From: Procambarus clarkii
Lineage: Eukaryota > Arthropoda > Malacostraca > Decapoda > Cambaridae
Direction: 5' to 3'
Length of the DNA stretch: 64,000 bases
NCBI RefSeq assembly: GCF_040958095.1
Contig: NC_091220.1
Span: 21,914,481 to 21,978,480, forward strand
Shown here: positions 21,695 through 32,116 of the stretch, in pieces
Numbering within the stretch: position 1 is the stretch's first letter
How the letters are laid out: each line of letters begins with the position of its first letter
Made by a program: the position numbers and the translations under genes
The notes under the pieces: model-generated
Seen by the model: the letters and a program-made list of their open reading frames with translations, nothing else
Told to the model about the DNA's origin: nothing
The model's database searches: none

Positions 21695-21760
21695 TGTATA
21701 TAAGATGGCGCGTGTCGCCGTCGTCGCCACCACAGTGTTCAAAACCACTGCAGTCTAACC
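21695..21760 (+). promoter_or_regulatory. Candidate TATA promoter
   Basis: GTATATAAGATGG at about 21697-21709 is followed by CACAGTGTTC about 30 bp on. It lies 250-300 bp before the two-exon gene at 22000. Confidence 0.4.
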
Positions 21761-21999
21761 AACATCCTACAAGAAAACTCATTCTCCTACAGCTACAGCA
21801 CCCACTATTTGAGAGAATTAATTATCTGCAGTAGAATAATAAGAATATACTGCTCATACACGTTTGACAGGGCCGGCGCCTGCTACTCTGACGGCATCTC
21901 GTGCTGGGTTTTGTATGTGTACAGAAGAGCATAGAAGGGGAAGTATTCAAGATAATAGTCTTGTGTCTACTAGTTTCCACGAGAGTTGAGGCTGACACA

Positions 22000-22443
22000 A
22001 TGGTCGGTCTCGAGAAGATCAAGGTCAAGGGGGACACTGCCGATTACATCCAGATCTCTGCTAATAATAACCTCATTGTTGGACATCAGAACCAACAATC
22101 AGCTGCAGGTAAGATCAGTCATCCATATATACACACATACTCCAATTGAAAGTTTATTTAAAGTCAATAGTTATGACCAGATTCTTAGACACATTAAGTA
22201 AGATAACACAAATCAAGTGGTAATTTCTATATAAGAGACACAAAATATTAACCTTACTTACGCCTTATTATCTGTTTTACAGGACTGTTTCTATCAGCAA
22301 CGTATGATTCTGTCTCTCTGGTCAGTCACTCGGCCGGCTTCCCCAGTGCAAAAGAAGAAGAAGAAGAAGAAGGAGAAGAAGAAGGAAGAATAAAGTTATT
22401 TACCGATTGCATAACACACATTCTTCACTTACTCCAATTCTAA
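22000..22443 (+). CDS. Small two-exon protein with acidic run
   Basis: The ATG at 22000 opens 36 codons, ending at a consensus donor (GCAG|GTAAGATC, GT at 22109). The acceptor TCTGTTTTACAG ends at 22282, and the second exon (22283-22443) keeps the frame to a TAA. The protein has about 89 residues, with a Glu-rich run (EEEEEEGEEEG) in the second exon. The frame is also open upstream from 21901, and that extension contains a hydrophobic, signal-like stretch (IIVLCLLV). GC-rich exon 1 differs from the AT-rich neighbours. I do not recognise it. Confidence 0.45.
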
Positions 22444-22449
22444 CACAGG

Positions 22450-22812
22450 TTATGTCCTTGTGGCAAAGAACCAGTTTTTATAGCTGAGGTGATTTCCAGT
22501 CACTGCAGTTATTTTTCCTTGTGGCAAAGAGCCAGTTTTTATAGCTGAGGTGATTTCCAGTCACTGTAGTTATTTTTCCTTTGTGGCAAAGAGCCAGTTT
22601 TTATGGCTGAGGTGATTTCCAGTCACTGCAGTTATTTTTCCTTGTGGCAAAGAGCCAGTTTTTTTATGGCTGAGGTGATTTCCAGTCACTGCAGTTATTT
22701 TTCCTTGTGGCAAAGAGCCAGTTTTTTATGGCTGAGGTGATTTCCAGTCACTGCAGTTATAGAGAGCTAGTTTACTAGTGTCACAACAATTATTTCCCTG
22801 TGGCAAAGAGTC
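22450..22812. repeat. 61-bp tandem array next to the LEF-8 stop codon
   Basis: About five full copies plus a partial of TTCCTTGTGGCAAAGAGCCAG..TTTATGGCTGAGGTGATTTCCAGTCACTGCAGTTATTTT. Each unit contains the small inverted repeat TGGCaaagaGCCA. The array ends 4 bp before the LEF-8 stop codon (minus strand). Confidence 0.9.
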
Positions 22813-22815
22813 AGT

Positions 22816-25800
22816 TTAATAAATAATAAGGCTTAGGTGAATGTATATTATTAAACAAGCATATTTAACAATAACAATATTTTTTTTTTTTTTTTTAAAT
22901 TCTTCAATATTTACCATGGATGTACATTTGTATGCTAAGTTAATATTTGCTAACATTAAATCGTCATGATAACGTTGAAGGTATTTTGATCCACAGATAA
23001 CTCCACTTTCATTTTCATTTTTTTCTGTTTCTGTTTCATTATTTTGAATAGTTTCCAATTCAATGTGTTTCATGTCTGAGCGTATTTGAGTCAATTCTGT
23101 ATGAATTCGAGCAGCTCCTATACTACGGAATGATACAAGTTCCATGGGTCCTGTGGAAAGACCACCACGTCGTCCTCGAACTGGTGCTCCGGTCAGTTCA
23201 GAAAATACAACTTCATCTGCTCGTGAAGTGTGCATCGTAGCATTTGCGCGGTGATTGGTAACACACATATAAGAACCTTCATATAAACTAGCTAAAACTG
23301 GCTCATTATCTCTATTTAAATATGGTTCCCCCGTATAGGGATTCATAAGGATTCCAGTACAAGTTTTTCGACCCCACTGTAGATGTTCAATAACATTTTC
23401 AAAAGTGAGAGTAAAAGCTGCATCCATGTAATTCAAATTATCAAAGGTATTGCAATATAAATCTGGAGCTTGTCTTTTAAGTGAATGAGGGTTAACTAAA
23501 ACATCAATGGGTACATTTGATGAAAACATATCACCCTGACTCATTAATTTAATGTAAGGCATATCCTGTTCACTAACTAATCGCCCAATTACACCTTTTT
23601 GTGAAGTGGGTGTTTGTAACTTATCACCTAAAGATGGTATATATGGTGACACTGTTATCAGAGAAAAACGCCAACTTTGTAGTACTGGTAAATCTACACT
23701 ATCTATTTTAAAGTACCTAAATGTAATGTAATTAGGATGATGTTCTTTAAAAGCTAAAGAATATTGAGATTTCTTCAACCGTTGTTGCCGTTCAAGGGAA
23801 GGGTGGTGTGGATCATTTACTGTAACTCGGTAGTCATTTCGACTCCCTTTTCCATTCTTCGTCCCTGTGGATACTGGAACAGAATCGTCATATATAGGCT
23901 CTTTTAAATCCCCAATTTTACCATTCCAAATAAGAGCAAGAGTATTGGCATCTATGTGAACGAATTCTATTTCTCCATTTGTAAAATTAAGCAAACTATT
24001 ATCTTCTTGACACTTGGGATTAACCCCTTTTAAAATTCCCAACTGAACACCACGTTGAAGTGGGGTATGCTGATCAAAATAGGTCTGACAAAAAGTTGGT
24101 AGTGCCTTCTGTCCTGATCCATAATTATATCGAACAATTGATGTTTCATAAGAAACACCTGAAAATAACCCACGGTCTATACTATCTTGTTTTACTGTAA
24201 TACTGTCTTCGGGATTGTGCCAGTTTACTACTGCCACCATAGGATTTTGACAAGGAATGGGTAAAAGTTTACTCATTCGAGATGTTGTGTATAATGTATG
24301 AATAACTGTCTTTTGATGAATTTCACCTACAGAATGAGTATTGACAGAAATACCAGCATAATGACGATACGATTGCAGACTGTTACTAATTCGAGGGGGA
24401 TGGGCAGCATTAGGACGGCTAATCGCTCGAGCATTTGGCCCCATAATATTAGGTATTTTTTCCCGGTCATAACCAATATAGAGTAATTCAAAATCCTCTT
24501 TGAGATCACTATTTTCTTTTCTGAGAAAAATCTGAGGTTGCATTTGAGGTGGTAAATAAAAAAATGGATTAGCCTCCATTTGAAAAGTGTCTATTTCCTT
24601 AGACGTATAGAGTTGGCCATTGGGTAAAATTTTACAAGACATACGTGGCAGACTGGTGCATATCCACAGTTGATTTTTTTTGTATTCTAATAATTCTATA
24701 CAGGCGATATTTAATTTCAAAATATATTGAACAAATCGGTATAAATTGTCTACTCCAAATAAACAAACATATTCCCATTGAACTAGAGGCAAATGAGGAA
24801 AAAAATGTTGAGCTGCAGAACCATTCTTGATCGAATCTAATGGGAAATTAAACAGTTTATTATGAATAATTATATAGACATATTTAGATTCTAACTGATC
24901 AAGTTGTGAAGGATTTCCCACTTGTCTTAGTTGAGGGAGATATGTAAATAAGAATTTATCAGGTTGTGAATTACACATGCTGGTAGAGGCGATTATCACA
25001 TCAGGTATCATTTCTAATATGATACCACATCGTTGAGGAGTATCAGGTGTATTGAGTAAATCAATGAAACCGACCTCACTTACCGTTATAGATTTAGGCT
25101 CTTTGGCTTTGGAATCTTTAGGCAATAATTTTTGTAATCCACATGCCACCAGACATATATTGGCATATGAATTAGATGAATAATTCCGACTAAACCGACC
25201 AATTTTATTCCATTCATTATTCCCGCTATTATTAAATGAATTACCACCATTATTTTCATTTAAAGTATTTATACCTGCAGAATTGCTTAATATTTTTGTT
25301 TGCGTAATACTCTCATCAATATGACCACACCGAATAGCAGTGGCTTTAACTTTCAAAGGATTAATTGCAATCATAGCTACTCGTGGTCCTGATAATTTTA
25401 ATCTTATATCATTGTTCCCTTCATTCATATTATTATTATTATTATTATTATGATTGGATGTATAATTTTCCAAAATTTTAAGATTATTTTTGTTAGCATC
25501 GCTCCTTTTTAATCGATAATATTCCATTAAAACTGTTAAATTTTCTTGAGAAAGTGAATGGTTAAGATCTTTCAAAATTTTAACCACCTTGTTATGGAGT
25601 AGTGTAGCATTTACTTTGCGTATAGCTAGATTTAAAAAACAATTAATAAATATTTCACCAGTTGTAAAGATTGCCATATTTCCTAAATGATTAATATCCT
25701 GGTTTATATAGGAAGAGAGAAAAGGCCATTTTTTAATCTTAGATTCTTCATAAATAATAACTGCTTTTTCTTTCCTGCTAAAATGAGGACGTCGACGACC

Positions 25801-26391
25801 TGGCCATATTATCGACTTGATGGAACATACAAATTCACTCACAATGAAATTGCCCGGATAAACGTCAAAGGGGAAGTTTTCACATATAAGACATTTAAAC
25901 GGGAAATGTGTATTTGGGGGGATTAGCCGATTACTTTGCCAGCACTTCCATTGTTCATAATCAATAGGTCTCTCAGGATCTTCTACCAACATTTGCCACA
26001 TTTGACCACTTTTCATTACAGGCACTGCAAAATTATACTTGGCATAATCTGCTAGTCGCTTGTCATTATCCCATTCAGGAAGTTGTAGTCCTACCCCTAG
26101 TACCAATTTGCGATCTAGATAATATTTTAGAAATTGGGATTCATCACTTTTGGATTTTAGTAGATATGGTTGATTACTCAGATGAAATGTTATGCCAGGG
26201 TAAATTTTAAATAACTTTTCAAAACTATCATTTTCGATTTGAAGCTTATTGTAGAGACTGTGTCTAAGAAATAATTCTAATTCAGCATCGGCTGAATCAA
26301 TGATCGAACATTTAGGACAGGGTTTAAGGTTTCCACCAGGTAAAGCCCATTGTCGATGCCGATAATTGAAAATACCTCTTGTGTTAATCAT
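22816..26391 (-). CDS. lef-8: DNA-directed RNA polymerase second-largest subunit, LEF-8 type
   Basis: Catalytic beta-type subunit of a multisubunit RNA polymerase. In baculoviruses and nudiviruses LEF-8 works with LEF-9, LEF-4 and P47 to transcribe late genes in the nucleus. 1191 codons, ATG at 26389-26391. Diagnostic blocks: NYGSGQKALPTF (about residue 755); GDKLQTPTSQKGVIGRLV (922-939) with the invariant GDK and QKG lysines; DMP (943-945); VNPHS (966-970); a hybrid-binding/clamp segment with YTGEPY (1019-1024) and TGAPVRGRRGGLSTGPME (about 1067-1084), the counterpart of the GRxRxGGxRxGEME end of cellular subunits. A low-complexity Asn run sits near residue 320. The last 30 residues follow a poly-A run and may be spurious. 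Longer than typical baculovirus LEF-8. Open throughout despite decay around it. Poxvirus- or NCLDV-type RPB2 is the alternative; the PIF-3-like gene favours LEF-8. Confidence 0.85.
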   Translation of the reverse strand: MINTRGIFNYRHRQWALPGGNLKPCPKCSIIDSADAELELFLRHSLYNKLQIENDSFEKLFKIYPGITFHLSNQPYLLKSKSDESQFLKYYLDRKLVLGVGLQLPEWDNDKRLADYAKYNFAVPVMKSGQMWQMLVEDPERPIDYEQWKCWQSNRLIPPNTHFPFKCLICENFPFDVYPGNFIVSEFVCSIKSIIWPGRRRPHFSRKEKAVIIYEESKIKKWPFLSSYINQDINHLGNMAIFTTGEIFINCFLNLAIRKVNATLLHNKVVKILKDLNHSLSQENLTVLMEYYRLKRSDANKNNLKILENYTSNHNNNNNNNMNEGNNDIRLKLSGPRVAMIAINPLKVKATAIRCGHIDESITQTKILSNSAGINTLNENNGGNSFNNSGNNEWNKIGRFSRNYSSNSYANICLVACGLQKLLPKDSKAKEPKSITVSEVGFIDLLNTPDTPQRCGIILEMIPDVIIASTSMCNSQPDKFLFTYLPQLRQVGNPSQLDQLESKYVYIIIHNKLFNFPLDSIKNGSAAQHFFPHLPLVQWEYVCLFGVDNLYRFVQYILKLNIACIELLEYKKNQLWICTSLPRMSCKILPNGQLYTSKEIDTFQMEANPFFYLPPQMQPQIFLRKENSDLKEDFELLYIGYDREKIPNIMGPNARAISRPNAAHPPRISNSLQSYRHYAGISVNTHSVGEIHQKTVIHTLYTTSRMSKLLPIPCQNPMVAVVNWHNPEDSITVKQDSIDRGLFSGVSYETSIVRYNYGSGQKALPTFCQTYFDQHTPLQRGVQLGILKGVNPKCQEDNSLLNFTNGEIEFVHIDANTLALIWNGKIGDLKEPIYDDSVPVSTGTKNGKGSRNDYRVTVNDPHHPSLERQQRLKKSQYSLAFKEHHPNYITFRYFKIDSVDLPVLQSWRFSLITVSPYIPSLGDKLQTPTSQKGVIGRLVSEQDMPYIKLMSQGDMFSSNVPIDVLVNPHSLKRQAPDLYCNTFDNLNYMDAAFTLTFENVIEHLQWGRKTCTGILMNPYTGEPYLNRDNEPVLASLYEGSYMCVTNHRANATMHTSRADEVVFSELTGAPVRGRRGGLSTGPMELVSFRSIGAARIHTELTQIRSDMKHIELETIQNNETETEKNENESGVICGSKYLQRYHDDLMLANINLAYKCTSMVNIEEFKKKKKNIVIVKYACLIIYIHLSLIIY

Positions 26392-26611
26392 TATTATATA
26401 ATAATTATATGGAAATGAAATGTAATTTATATTTTAGTTAATAAAAAAAATATATATTGTAAGTATCTTTTATCCCTGGAATTGAAATACATAGTAAATA
26501 GATTTTGTTGAGATTTTTATTACAACAAAAGTCTTAAAACGTAAATAAAATAAAAGTGTAACAATTTAATTTTAATTCGGCCTATAAACAATTATGTATT
26601 TTTTTTTTTTT

Positions 26612-27013
26612 TTAGTCGTTACGATTTGAAATATCAATGAGCCATCCTGCTATTATTTTACTAAGGATAGGTTTAATCAAAAATATAGTTAGTAAAATAA
26701 TTATTCCCAAAATCCAATTATTTTCCCAAAGACTTACTAAAAATAGAATAAAAATAGTTATTATTAATATTTTTTCCATCTGATAATTTATGTATGAAGT
26801 TATTTTCTTTTCTTTTAATGATCTTATTTCTGTTTTAAAAGAAGGAATTTCAGTTTCTATTGCAGCATTTTGAGGGTCACTTATAATTTCAGTCTCTAAT
26901 GGATCTTCATTTTCTCTGGATGGTGATGAAGATTGTGTGAGATTTCTTTTTCTTGTTCATATAGAATTTTCATGGATTAAATTGGGTGGTATACTTAGTG
27001 TGTCCAATGTCAT
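26612..27013 (-). pseudogene. Small two-helix membrane protein with an in-frame TGA
   Basis: ATG at 27013, 134 codons to a TAA at 26612-26614. The only interruption is a TGA after 18 codons (26957-26959). After a polar, acidic stretch there are two hydrophobic helices near the C terminus (about IIITIFILFLVSLW and WILGIIILLTIFLI), then a short polar end. It lies upstream of LEF-8 on the same strand with about 220 bp between. Small membrane proteins are common in this virus group, but nothing identifies this one. An internal ATG just before the helices (about 26778) could still give a 55-residue product. Confidence 0.45.
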
Positions 27014-27059
27014 TGTTTTCCTATTTTTTATAGTATAAAAAAAGTTACGTAGAACTTTG

Positions 27060-27330
27060 GCCATTTTGTGGGTGGTAGTGGACCCCCACACCCATCCTGT
27101 GGGTGGTGGTGGACCCCCATACCCATTCTGTGGGTGGTAGTGGACCCGAGTGTGTGTACGTATGGTGTGAGTGGTAGGTAGGTAGGAAGGATACAATGAG
27201 GAAAGTAAAGTTTATTATTTTGGTAGAACCCAAACGAGTGTGTACTTGCTGCAGACAGGAGGGATGGTGTGGGTGGTGGGTAGGCAGAAGGGATACGATG
27301 AGGAAAGTTAAAGTTTATTATTTGATGCTC
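27060..27330. repeat. Minisatellite and 100-bp direct duplication
   Basis: Three copies of a roughly 33-bp unit (GTGGGTGGTAGTGGACCCCC.ACCCAT.CT) at about 27068-27150. After that, a block with GGATAC.ATGAGGAAAGT.AAAGTTTATTATTT occurs at 27186-27222 and again at 27293-27332. Confidence 0.8.
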
Positions 27331-27385
27331 AGTGCAAATATTCTTTCTATCCTTCTAAGTAATCATCATTGAGTGAGGGCTAGGG

Positions 27386-27854
27386 ATGGTGCCAAAATCT
27401 TTCCCCATCTCTAACAAAACTACCATTTCTGCCTCACCTTCATCCCCTCATAAATGGGAGGATGATGATCTTCACCTTCAATCGACAGCTTCATTATCCA
27501 AAAACCTTACATCGCAGCTCGTCACAACCTTACCTAAAGCATCAAACAACAGCAATATTAATCAGATAAGTACAACCCTCTCCCTGCGCCAGAGAACCAA
27601 GAAGATTCATCGTCACTGATATTATGGAATTCAGACACAGAAAGTTTATCAGAAGGAAATGGTTGTGGTAAGTAAGTGTGTATTTTAGTTTTAGTTTTGG
27701 ACATCCAAATATATTTATTATTTGAAATTTGTTGAAAATTAAGCTATTAAAAATGAATGTTCCTGGTTTCATGGGTTTACGAAAATCCTTGAAAAATCAT
27801 AAATTCATTATTTTAATTTTCAGGGATTGGTGAACAGATGAAGTTAAAGATGTA
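27386..27854 (+). CDS. Hypothetical spliced gene, frame uncertain
   Basis: ATG at 27386 gives 77 Ser/Thr-rich codons. A neighbouring frame continues with acidic coding-like sequence (PENQEDSSS..., near 27590) to a perfect donor (TTGTG|GTAAGTAAG, about 27669). The acceptor (TTTAATTTTCAG, ends about 27822) leads to a few codons and a TAA. The two frames need a one-base shift near 27580. Weak case, recorded because of the good splice signals. Confidence 0.3.
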
Positions 27855-27859
27855 AAGTC

Positions 27860-28350
27860 CAACAACAGTCTTTCCGAACTTCACAGAAGCAGCTCTTCTC
27901 CCAACTATATGTGATTGTAAATACTTAGTTATGGTGTTTTTCTTCATGTTACTTGATTTGAAGATTTTTCAGAGACTGACTCTGATAAGCACCTCAATCA
28001 ATGGCTATTTGAATGATAACATACTGTTTTGTATAGTACTTTAAGATTGATAGAAATATTTTTAATATATGAGAGAAGGAGCTTGAAAAAATAGAGAGAC
28101 TGATTTCATTCCACATCCTAGTTATATTGTATTTTAGTAAGCAATATAAAATTCGGCAGTTTGGTCGAATACAATTGAACAATTTAAATAAATGGCAACG
28201 AACATATATAATCATGGTTTTATTGGAATTTTGTCCTAAATAATTGTATTTGGAATGGTAAATAGAAAACTAAATTTCTATAGTATATTTTTTTTTAGAA
28301 GGGCATAAAAGGATATTAATTTTTTTTTTTTTAGTCTTATAAAACTTAAC
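27860..28350. other. Intergenic, no gene seen
   Basis: AT-rich. It ends with T-runs at 28289-28299 and 28320-28332 just before the next ATG. Confidence 0.4.
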
Positions 28351-28351
28351 A

Positions 28352-30621
28352 ATGAATCGACGTCAACAAATTTGTAAAGACTTTGTCGATGACATAGTTC
28401 AGGAGGTGATTGAACCATTAAGTAATCTAGGTTCTGGGTCTGATAAAAATGTTGATAGTAATTTTATTGTTTTAAAAATGAAAGAAGATCCCTCTAAATT
28501 TGTAAATACATTACTGGATTCTGTTACTAATAATATATTAGACTATTATTATAATAGAAGTCAAAATGTACCATTGTCAACTGTTCCATCACCCAAAAGA
28601 AAAAGAAAAAAAAAACATATATTATCAAATGAAGAGGATGAATTAATTAAAATTGAAATTTTAGGGAAAGCAGTTTTAAACATTTTTTCTCTTCATAATG
28701 AATATAATCGTATTAAGGATAGTATTGTAAATCAACATATGAAATCAAAATCACCAAAAAAACAAAAAATACAGTTACCACCAATATTTATTTATTTATT
28801 TATTTATTTATTTATGCATATACAAGAATGTACATACGGAATGTGAGGATACAAATATGGTAATAACAGTCTTGTAAAGCCACTAGCACGCGCAGCGTTT
28901 CGGACAGGTCCTTAATCTAAGAAAATTTTAAGGAGGTAAATACTTGCAAAAATTATAGACAGAAAAATGATAACAGATTACATGAAATGAAAAAAAGATG
29001 AGAGAAAATTGTAGGTACAGTATATTAAAGCACATAGGTAGCTGAGATTGATTGCAATGACAGCTTGAATGGTAGTTGACAAAAAATTGGTAGGCACAAT
29101 ACAGCAGAAACAATATAAGATTGGTTGCAATGACAGCTTGAATGGTAGTTGACAAAAATTGGTAGTCACAATACAGCATATGGCTAGCACATAGAAGAAG
29201 ACAGCAATGAACACAATGATAAGGTTGTTTGATATTACATAAAAATTAGGAGATTGGGTAACACTAGGTACAGAGCAAATTTAAAGCTCAGTGTAGGAAA
29301 CTAAGAAGATGAAGTTAGGTACTTTTTGGTTTTGCTTTTAAATAAGGCAAAAGTTTTACAGTTTTTCAATTCACTAGGGAGTGAGTTCCATAGACTAGGT
29401 CCCTTAATTTGCATAGAGTGTTTACACAGATTAAGTTTGACCCTGGGGATATCAAAGAGATATTTATTTCTGGTGTGGTGATAATGGGTCCTATTACATC
29501 TGTCCAGGGAGAGTTTCAGAGCATGGTTTGCATTTGAGAACAGGGTTTTGTAAATGTAGTTGACACAAGAGAATGTGTGGAGGGAGTTAATATTTAGCAA
29601 GTTTAGGGATTTAAACAATGGAGCTGAGTGTTGTCTGAAAGCAGAGTTAGTTATTATTCTGATAGCAGATTTTTGCTGTGTGATGATGGGCTTAAGGTGG
29701 TTTGCAGTGGTAGACCCCCATGCACAGATACCATAATTAAGATAGGGGTAGATTAGTGCATAATATAGTGAGAGGAGAGCAGAGTTAGGAACATAATATC
29801 TGATTTTGGAGAGTATACCAACTGTCTTAGAGACTTTCTTAGTTATGTGTTGAATGTGGGTGCTGAAGTTGAGTCTCTTGTCTAGGAATAGGCCAAGAAA
29901 TTTGCCATCATTTTTATTACTGATGTTGATGTTGTCTATCTGTAGCTGAATTGCATTTGATGATTTGCTTCCAAATAAGATGTAGTAAGTCTTTTCGATG
30001 TTTAATGTTAGTTTGTTCGTTGACATCCATAAGTGGACTTTTTTTAATTCATTATTCACAACATTATTTAGTGTATGTGGGTTGAGGTTTGAATAGATAA
30101 GAGTAGTATCGTCAGCAAACAGTATAGGTTTGAGAATATTAGAGACATTAGGCAGATCGTTTATATATATAAGAAATAGAAGAGGTCCTAAGATGCTGCC
30201 CTGTGGCACTCCAACGGTAATTGGTAGAGTGGAAGAAGTTGTATCATTGATGGTTACATATTGGTGTCTGTCACTAAGATAGTGACATTATTAATATTAT
30301 TAAATATTAAAGGACGATGAAACTGTAGATATGATCAAACTCTTTAATTCCTTCCATTCAACCGTTTTGAAATACCTTTTAAAAACAATACATAAAATAA
30401 TTACAGAAGTTTATGGAATAAAACTCTGTGAAGATTTAACTAAGCTAGTTAATTCTAAAATTTATCCATATTTTTTATTTGAATATTTTCTTAGACATCA
30501 ATCATCAAGCGACGATATTAAACGGCAGTTAGAGTGTCTTAAACATTCAAGTATACTAGTCTATAACTGGATAATTCAAAATTGTATTGATATTAAAATT
30601 AAACCCGAAAATGAAAGTTAA
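28352..30621 (+). pseudogene. Basic nuclear-type protein gene, split by a LINE
   Basis: ATG at 28352. The left part runs to the transposon border at 28788 and the right part from 30309 to a TAA at 30619-30621. AATATT flanks the element on both sides (28783-28788 and 30303-30308). With the element and one AATATT left out, the parts are in phase (249 residues). The left part has a Lys/Arg cluster (PKRKRKKKH), and both parts are mostly helical. The stop overlaps the ATG of the next gene (30611) by 11 bp, as in compact viral genomes. Family not recognised. Confidence 0.65.
28789..30302 (-). mobile_element. CR1/L2-like non-LTR retrotransposon, copy 2
   Basis: Nearly identical to copy 1 (13225-15181), in the same orientation, but truncated further: homology ends at AAGATAG (about 30282), with about 20 bp of filler before the target duplication AATATT. 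It carries the same (TAAA)n tail, seen as (TTTA)n at 28789-28813. The RT frame (30209-29301) is open for 302 codons and contains PQGSILGPLLFLIYINDLP and FADDT. Confidence 0.9.
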
Positions 30622-32116
30622 ATGTAATTTAATAATCGATGAAATATTAGCAAATGCTATTTTTGTAAATGGTAGAGAAATTCTACAAAATAAAATTTTA
30701 ATGGCCTATGCAGCTCATAAATATTCGATGTTTAAAAACAATGGTAAATTGTATTCTGCTACGAAAATTATACATTCATGTATCAAGACTAATCGTAACC
30801 TACCCCCTCATAAAATTTCTATTTCATTTGAGGCTATAATGAGGGTAGGACAGAATACTGACCAAAATTTAATTTGTAAAAATACTCATTTTGTAGAAGA
30901 ACGTGAATGTCGGCGTCATGTGGATATTGCACATCCACTTATTCAAGCTCATTTAGCTCCCTTGGGTGAACTATCCATGCAATATATTTCTAGGGCTTTA
31001 GAAATGCGGATTGGAGACTATCGCCTAATTATTGAACCACAACAGAATAGATATTTTATTCAATATAAGAAATTCCGTGACAAAAAAGTGGTTTTTCGTT
31101 TAGATTCCCTCACATTAGAATTTGTTTATATTAGTGATGAAGGGGAATCTTTTTACGATGCCCAGTATATACAACATAATAGTAGTGATGATAGCAGTGG
31201 GGAAAGCATGTTAGTAGGTATGGCTAGCTTTCTTGATGGAAGTGATCTTTGTATAAAAACAACTTACCTCCTAGATTATTCAACCAAAACAGTTCTATAT
31301 CATCGATACATTCCTAATGATCATACCCAAATATTCCCTTTCACTTTAGAAACAGAAGATTTACAACAAAGTGAGACGGGACCTGCTTTAACAATGAATA
31401 CTGAGGGTGTACCTACAATATCACCCCCTTCGGGAACTTCAATTTACTGGTATACTTCTTGGAGATTAGAAGCTCAACTTCCTTTAAATCTTAGTATGTA
31501 TCAACATGTTCATGAAGATAGTACTCCCCATCATCCAACTCCGTCTGAGAGTTTGAATCAATCTCCTGTTTATATATTCCCTAAGTTGGATGCTAATAAT
31601 GAAATTTTACGTTTTTACCCAAGTCATTTTGTTATTTCAAATCCTCTGATGTTATCGACATCACATCCACATTTAATACCCCAACATATTCTCCATTCTT
31701 TGATCGATTTCATTTTTACAGTAGAAACTGATCTATTCTCTATAAACAACAATTCATCTTCCTTTATGGTACATAATTATCGACCAGTTGCCATTATAGA
31801 CATTGTCTTTACGGGTTTTAATGCTGCAGAAAGGATGAATATATTCCAAGTATTACGAGCCCATTTTAGAAATGATTTAGCACCTTATTACATCTTCTTT
31901 CAAGGGGAATCAAGCATATCCAAACCATCAATATCCCCATCATTACCATTTGAAAATTTTCATGATGGTGAGATATATGAGGTGTTGTTAAATAACAACA
32001 GAAACATTATAAAGGTTTGCCGACATCGCCCAGATAAATCTCGAGCGAATCCACTTAAAACAGTTAATATTATATTGGGTATTCAAAAGTTAGAAGAAAG
32101 TTTTTTGGAAGTATAA
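30611..32116 (+). CDS. Possible mRNA-capping-enzyme/LEF-4-like protein
   Basis: 501 residues from the ATG at 30611, which overlaps the stop of the upstream gene. The C terminus (from about residue 455) reads YEVLLNN...IIKVCRHRPDKSRANPL, closely matching motif VI of mRNA guanylyltransferases and LEF-4 (R.R.DK..PN), which lies in the OB-fold and contacts the nucleotide phosphates. The strand-rich N-terminal half could be a triphosphatase tunnel fold, but I see no clear ExExK pair. I could not find a convincing KxDG motif I. In baculoviruses LEF-4 is a subunit of the same polymerase as LEF-8, which fits the neighbourhood. Treat the function as a hypothesis from one motif. Confidence 0.45.
   Translation: MKVKCNLIIDEILANAIFVNGREILQNKILMAYAAHKYSMFKNNGKLYSATKIIHSCIKTNRNLPPHKISISFEAIMRVGQNTDQNLICKNTHFVEERECRRHVDIAHPLIQAHLAPLGELSMQYISRALEMRIGDYRLIIEPQQNRYFIQYKKFRDKKVVFRLDSLTLEFVYISDEGESFYDAQYIQHNSSDDSSGESMLVGMASFLDGSDLCIKTTYLLDYSTKTVLYHRYIPNDHTQIFPFTLETEDLQQSETGPALTMNTEGVPTISPPSGTSIYWYTSWRLEAQLPLNLSMYQHVHEDSTPHHPTPSESLNQSPVYIFPKLDANNEILRFYPSHFVISNPLMLSTSHPHLIPQHILHSLIDFIFTVETDLFSINNNSSSFMVHNYRPVAIIDIVFTGFNAAERMNIFQVLRAHFRNDLAPYYIFFQGESSISKPSISPSLPFENFHDGEIYEVLLNNNRNIIKVCRHRPDKSRANPLKTVNIILGIQKLEESFLEV

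Noticed and set aside
24298-25926. Plus-strand open frames inside LEF-8 (24298, 24645, 25687)
   Set aside because: They are shadows of the minus-strand polymerase gene without their own signals.
30611-32116. Firm naming of this gene as lef-4
   Set aside because: Only motif VI is convincing. Motif I and the triphosphatase ExExK pair were not found, so no symbol is given.
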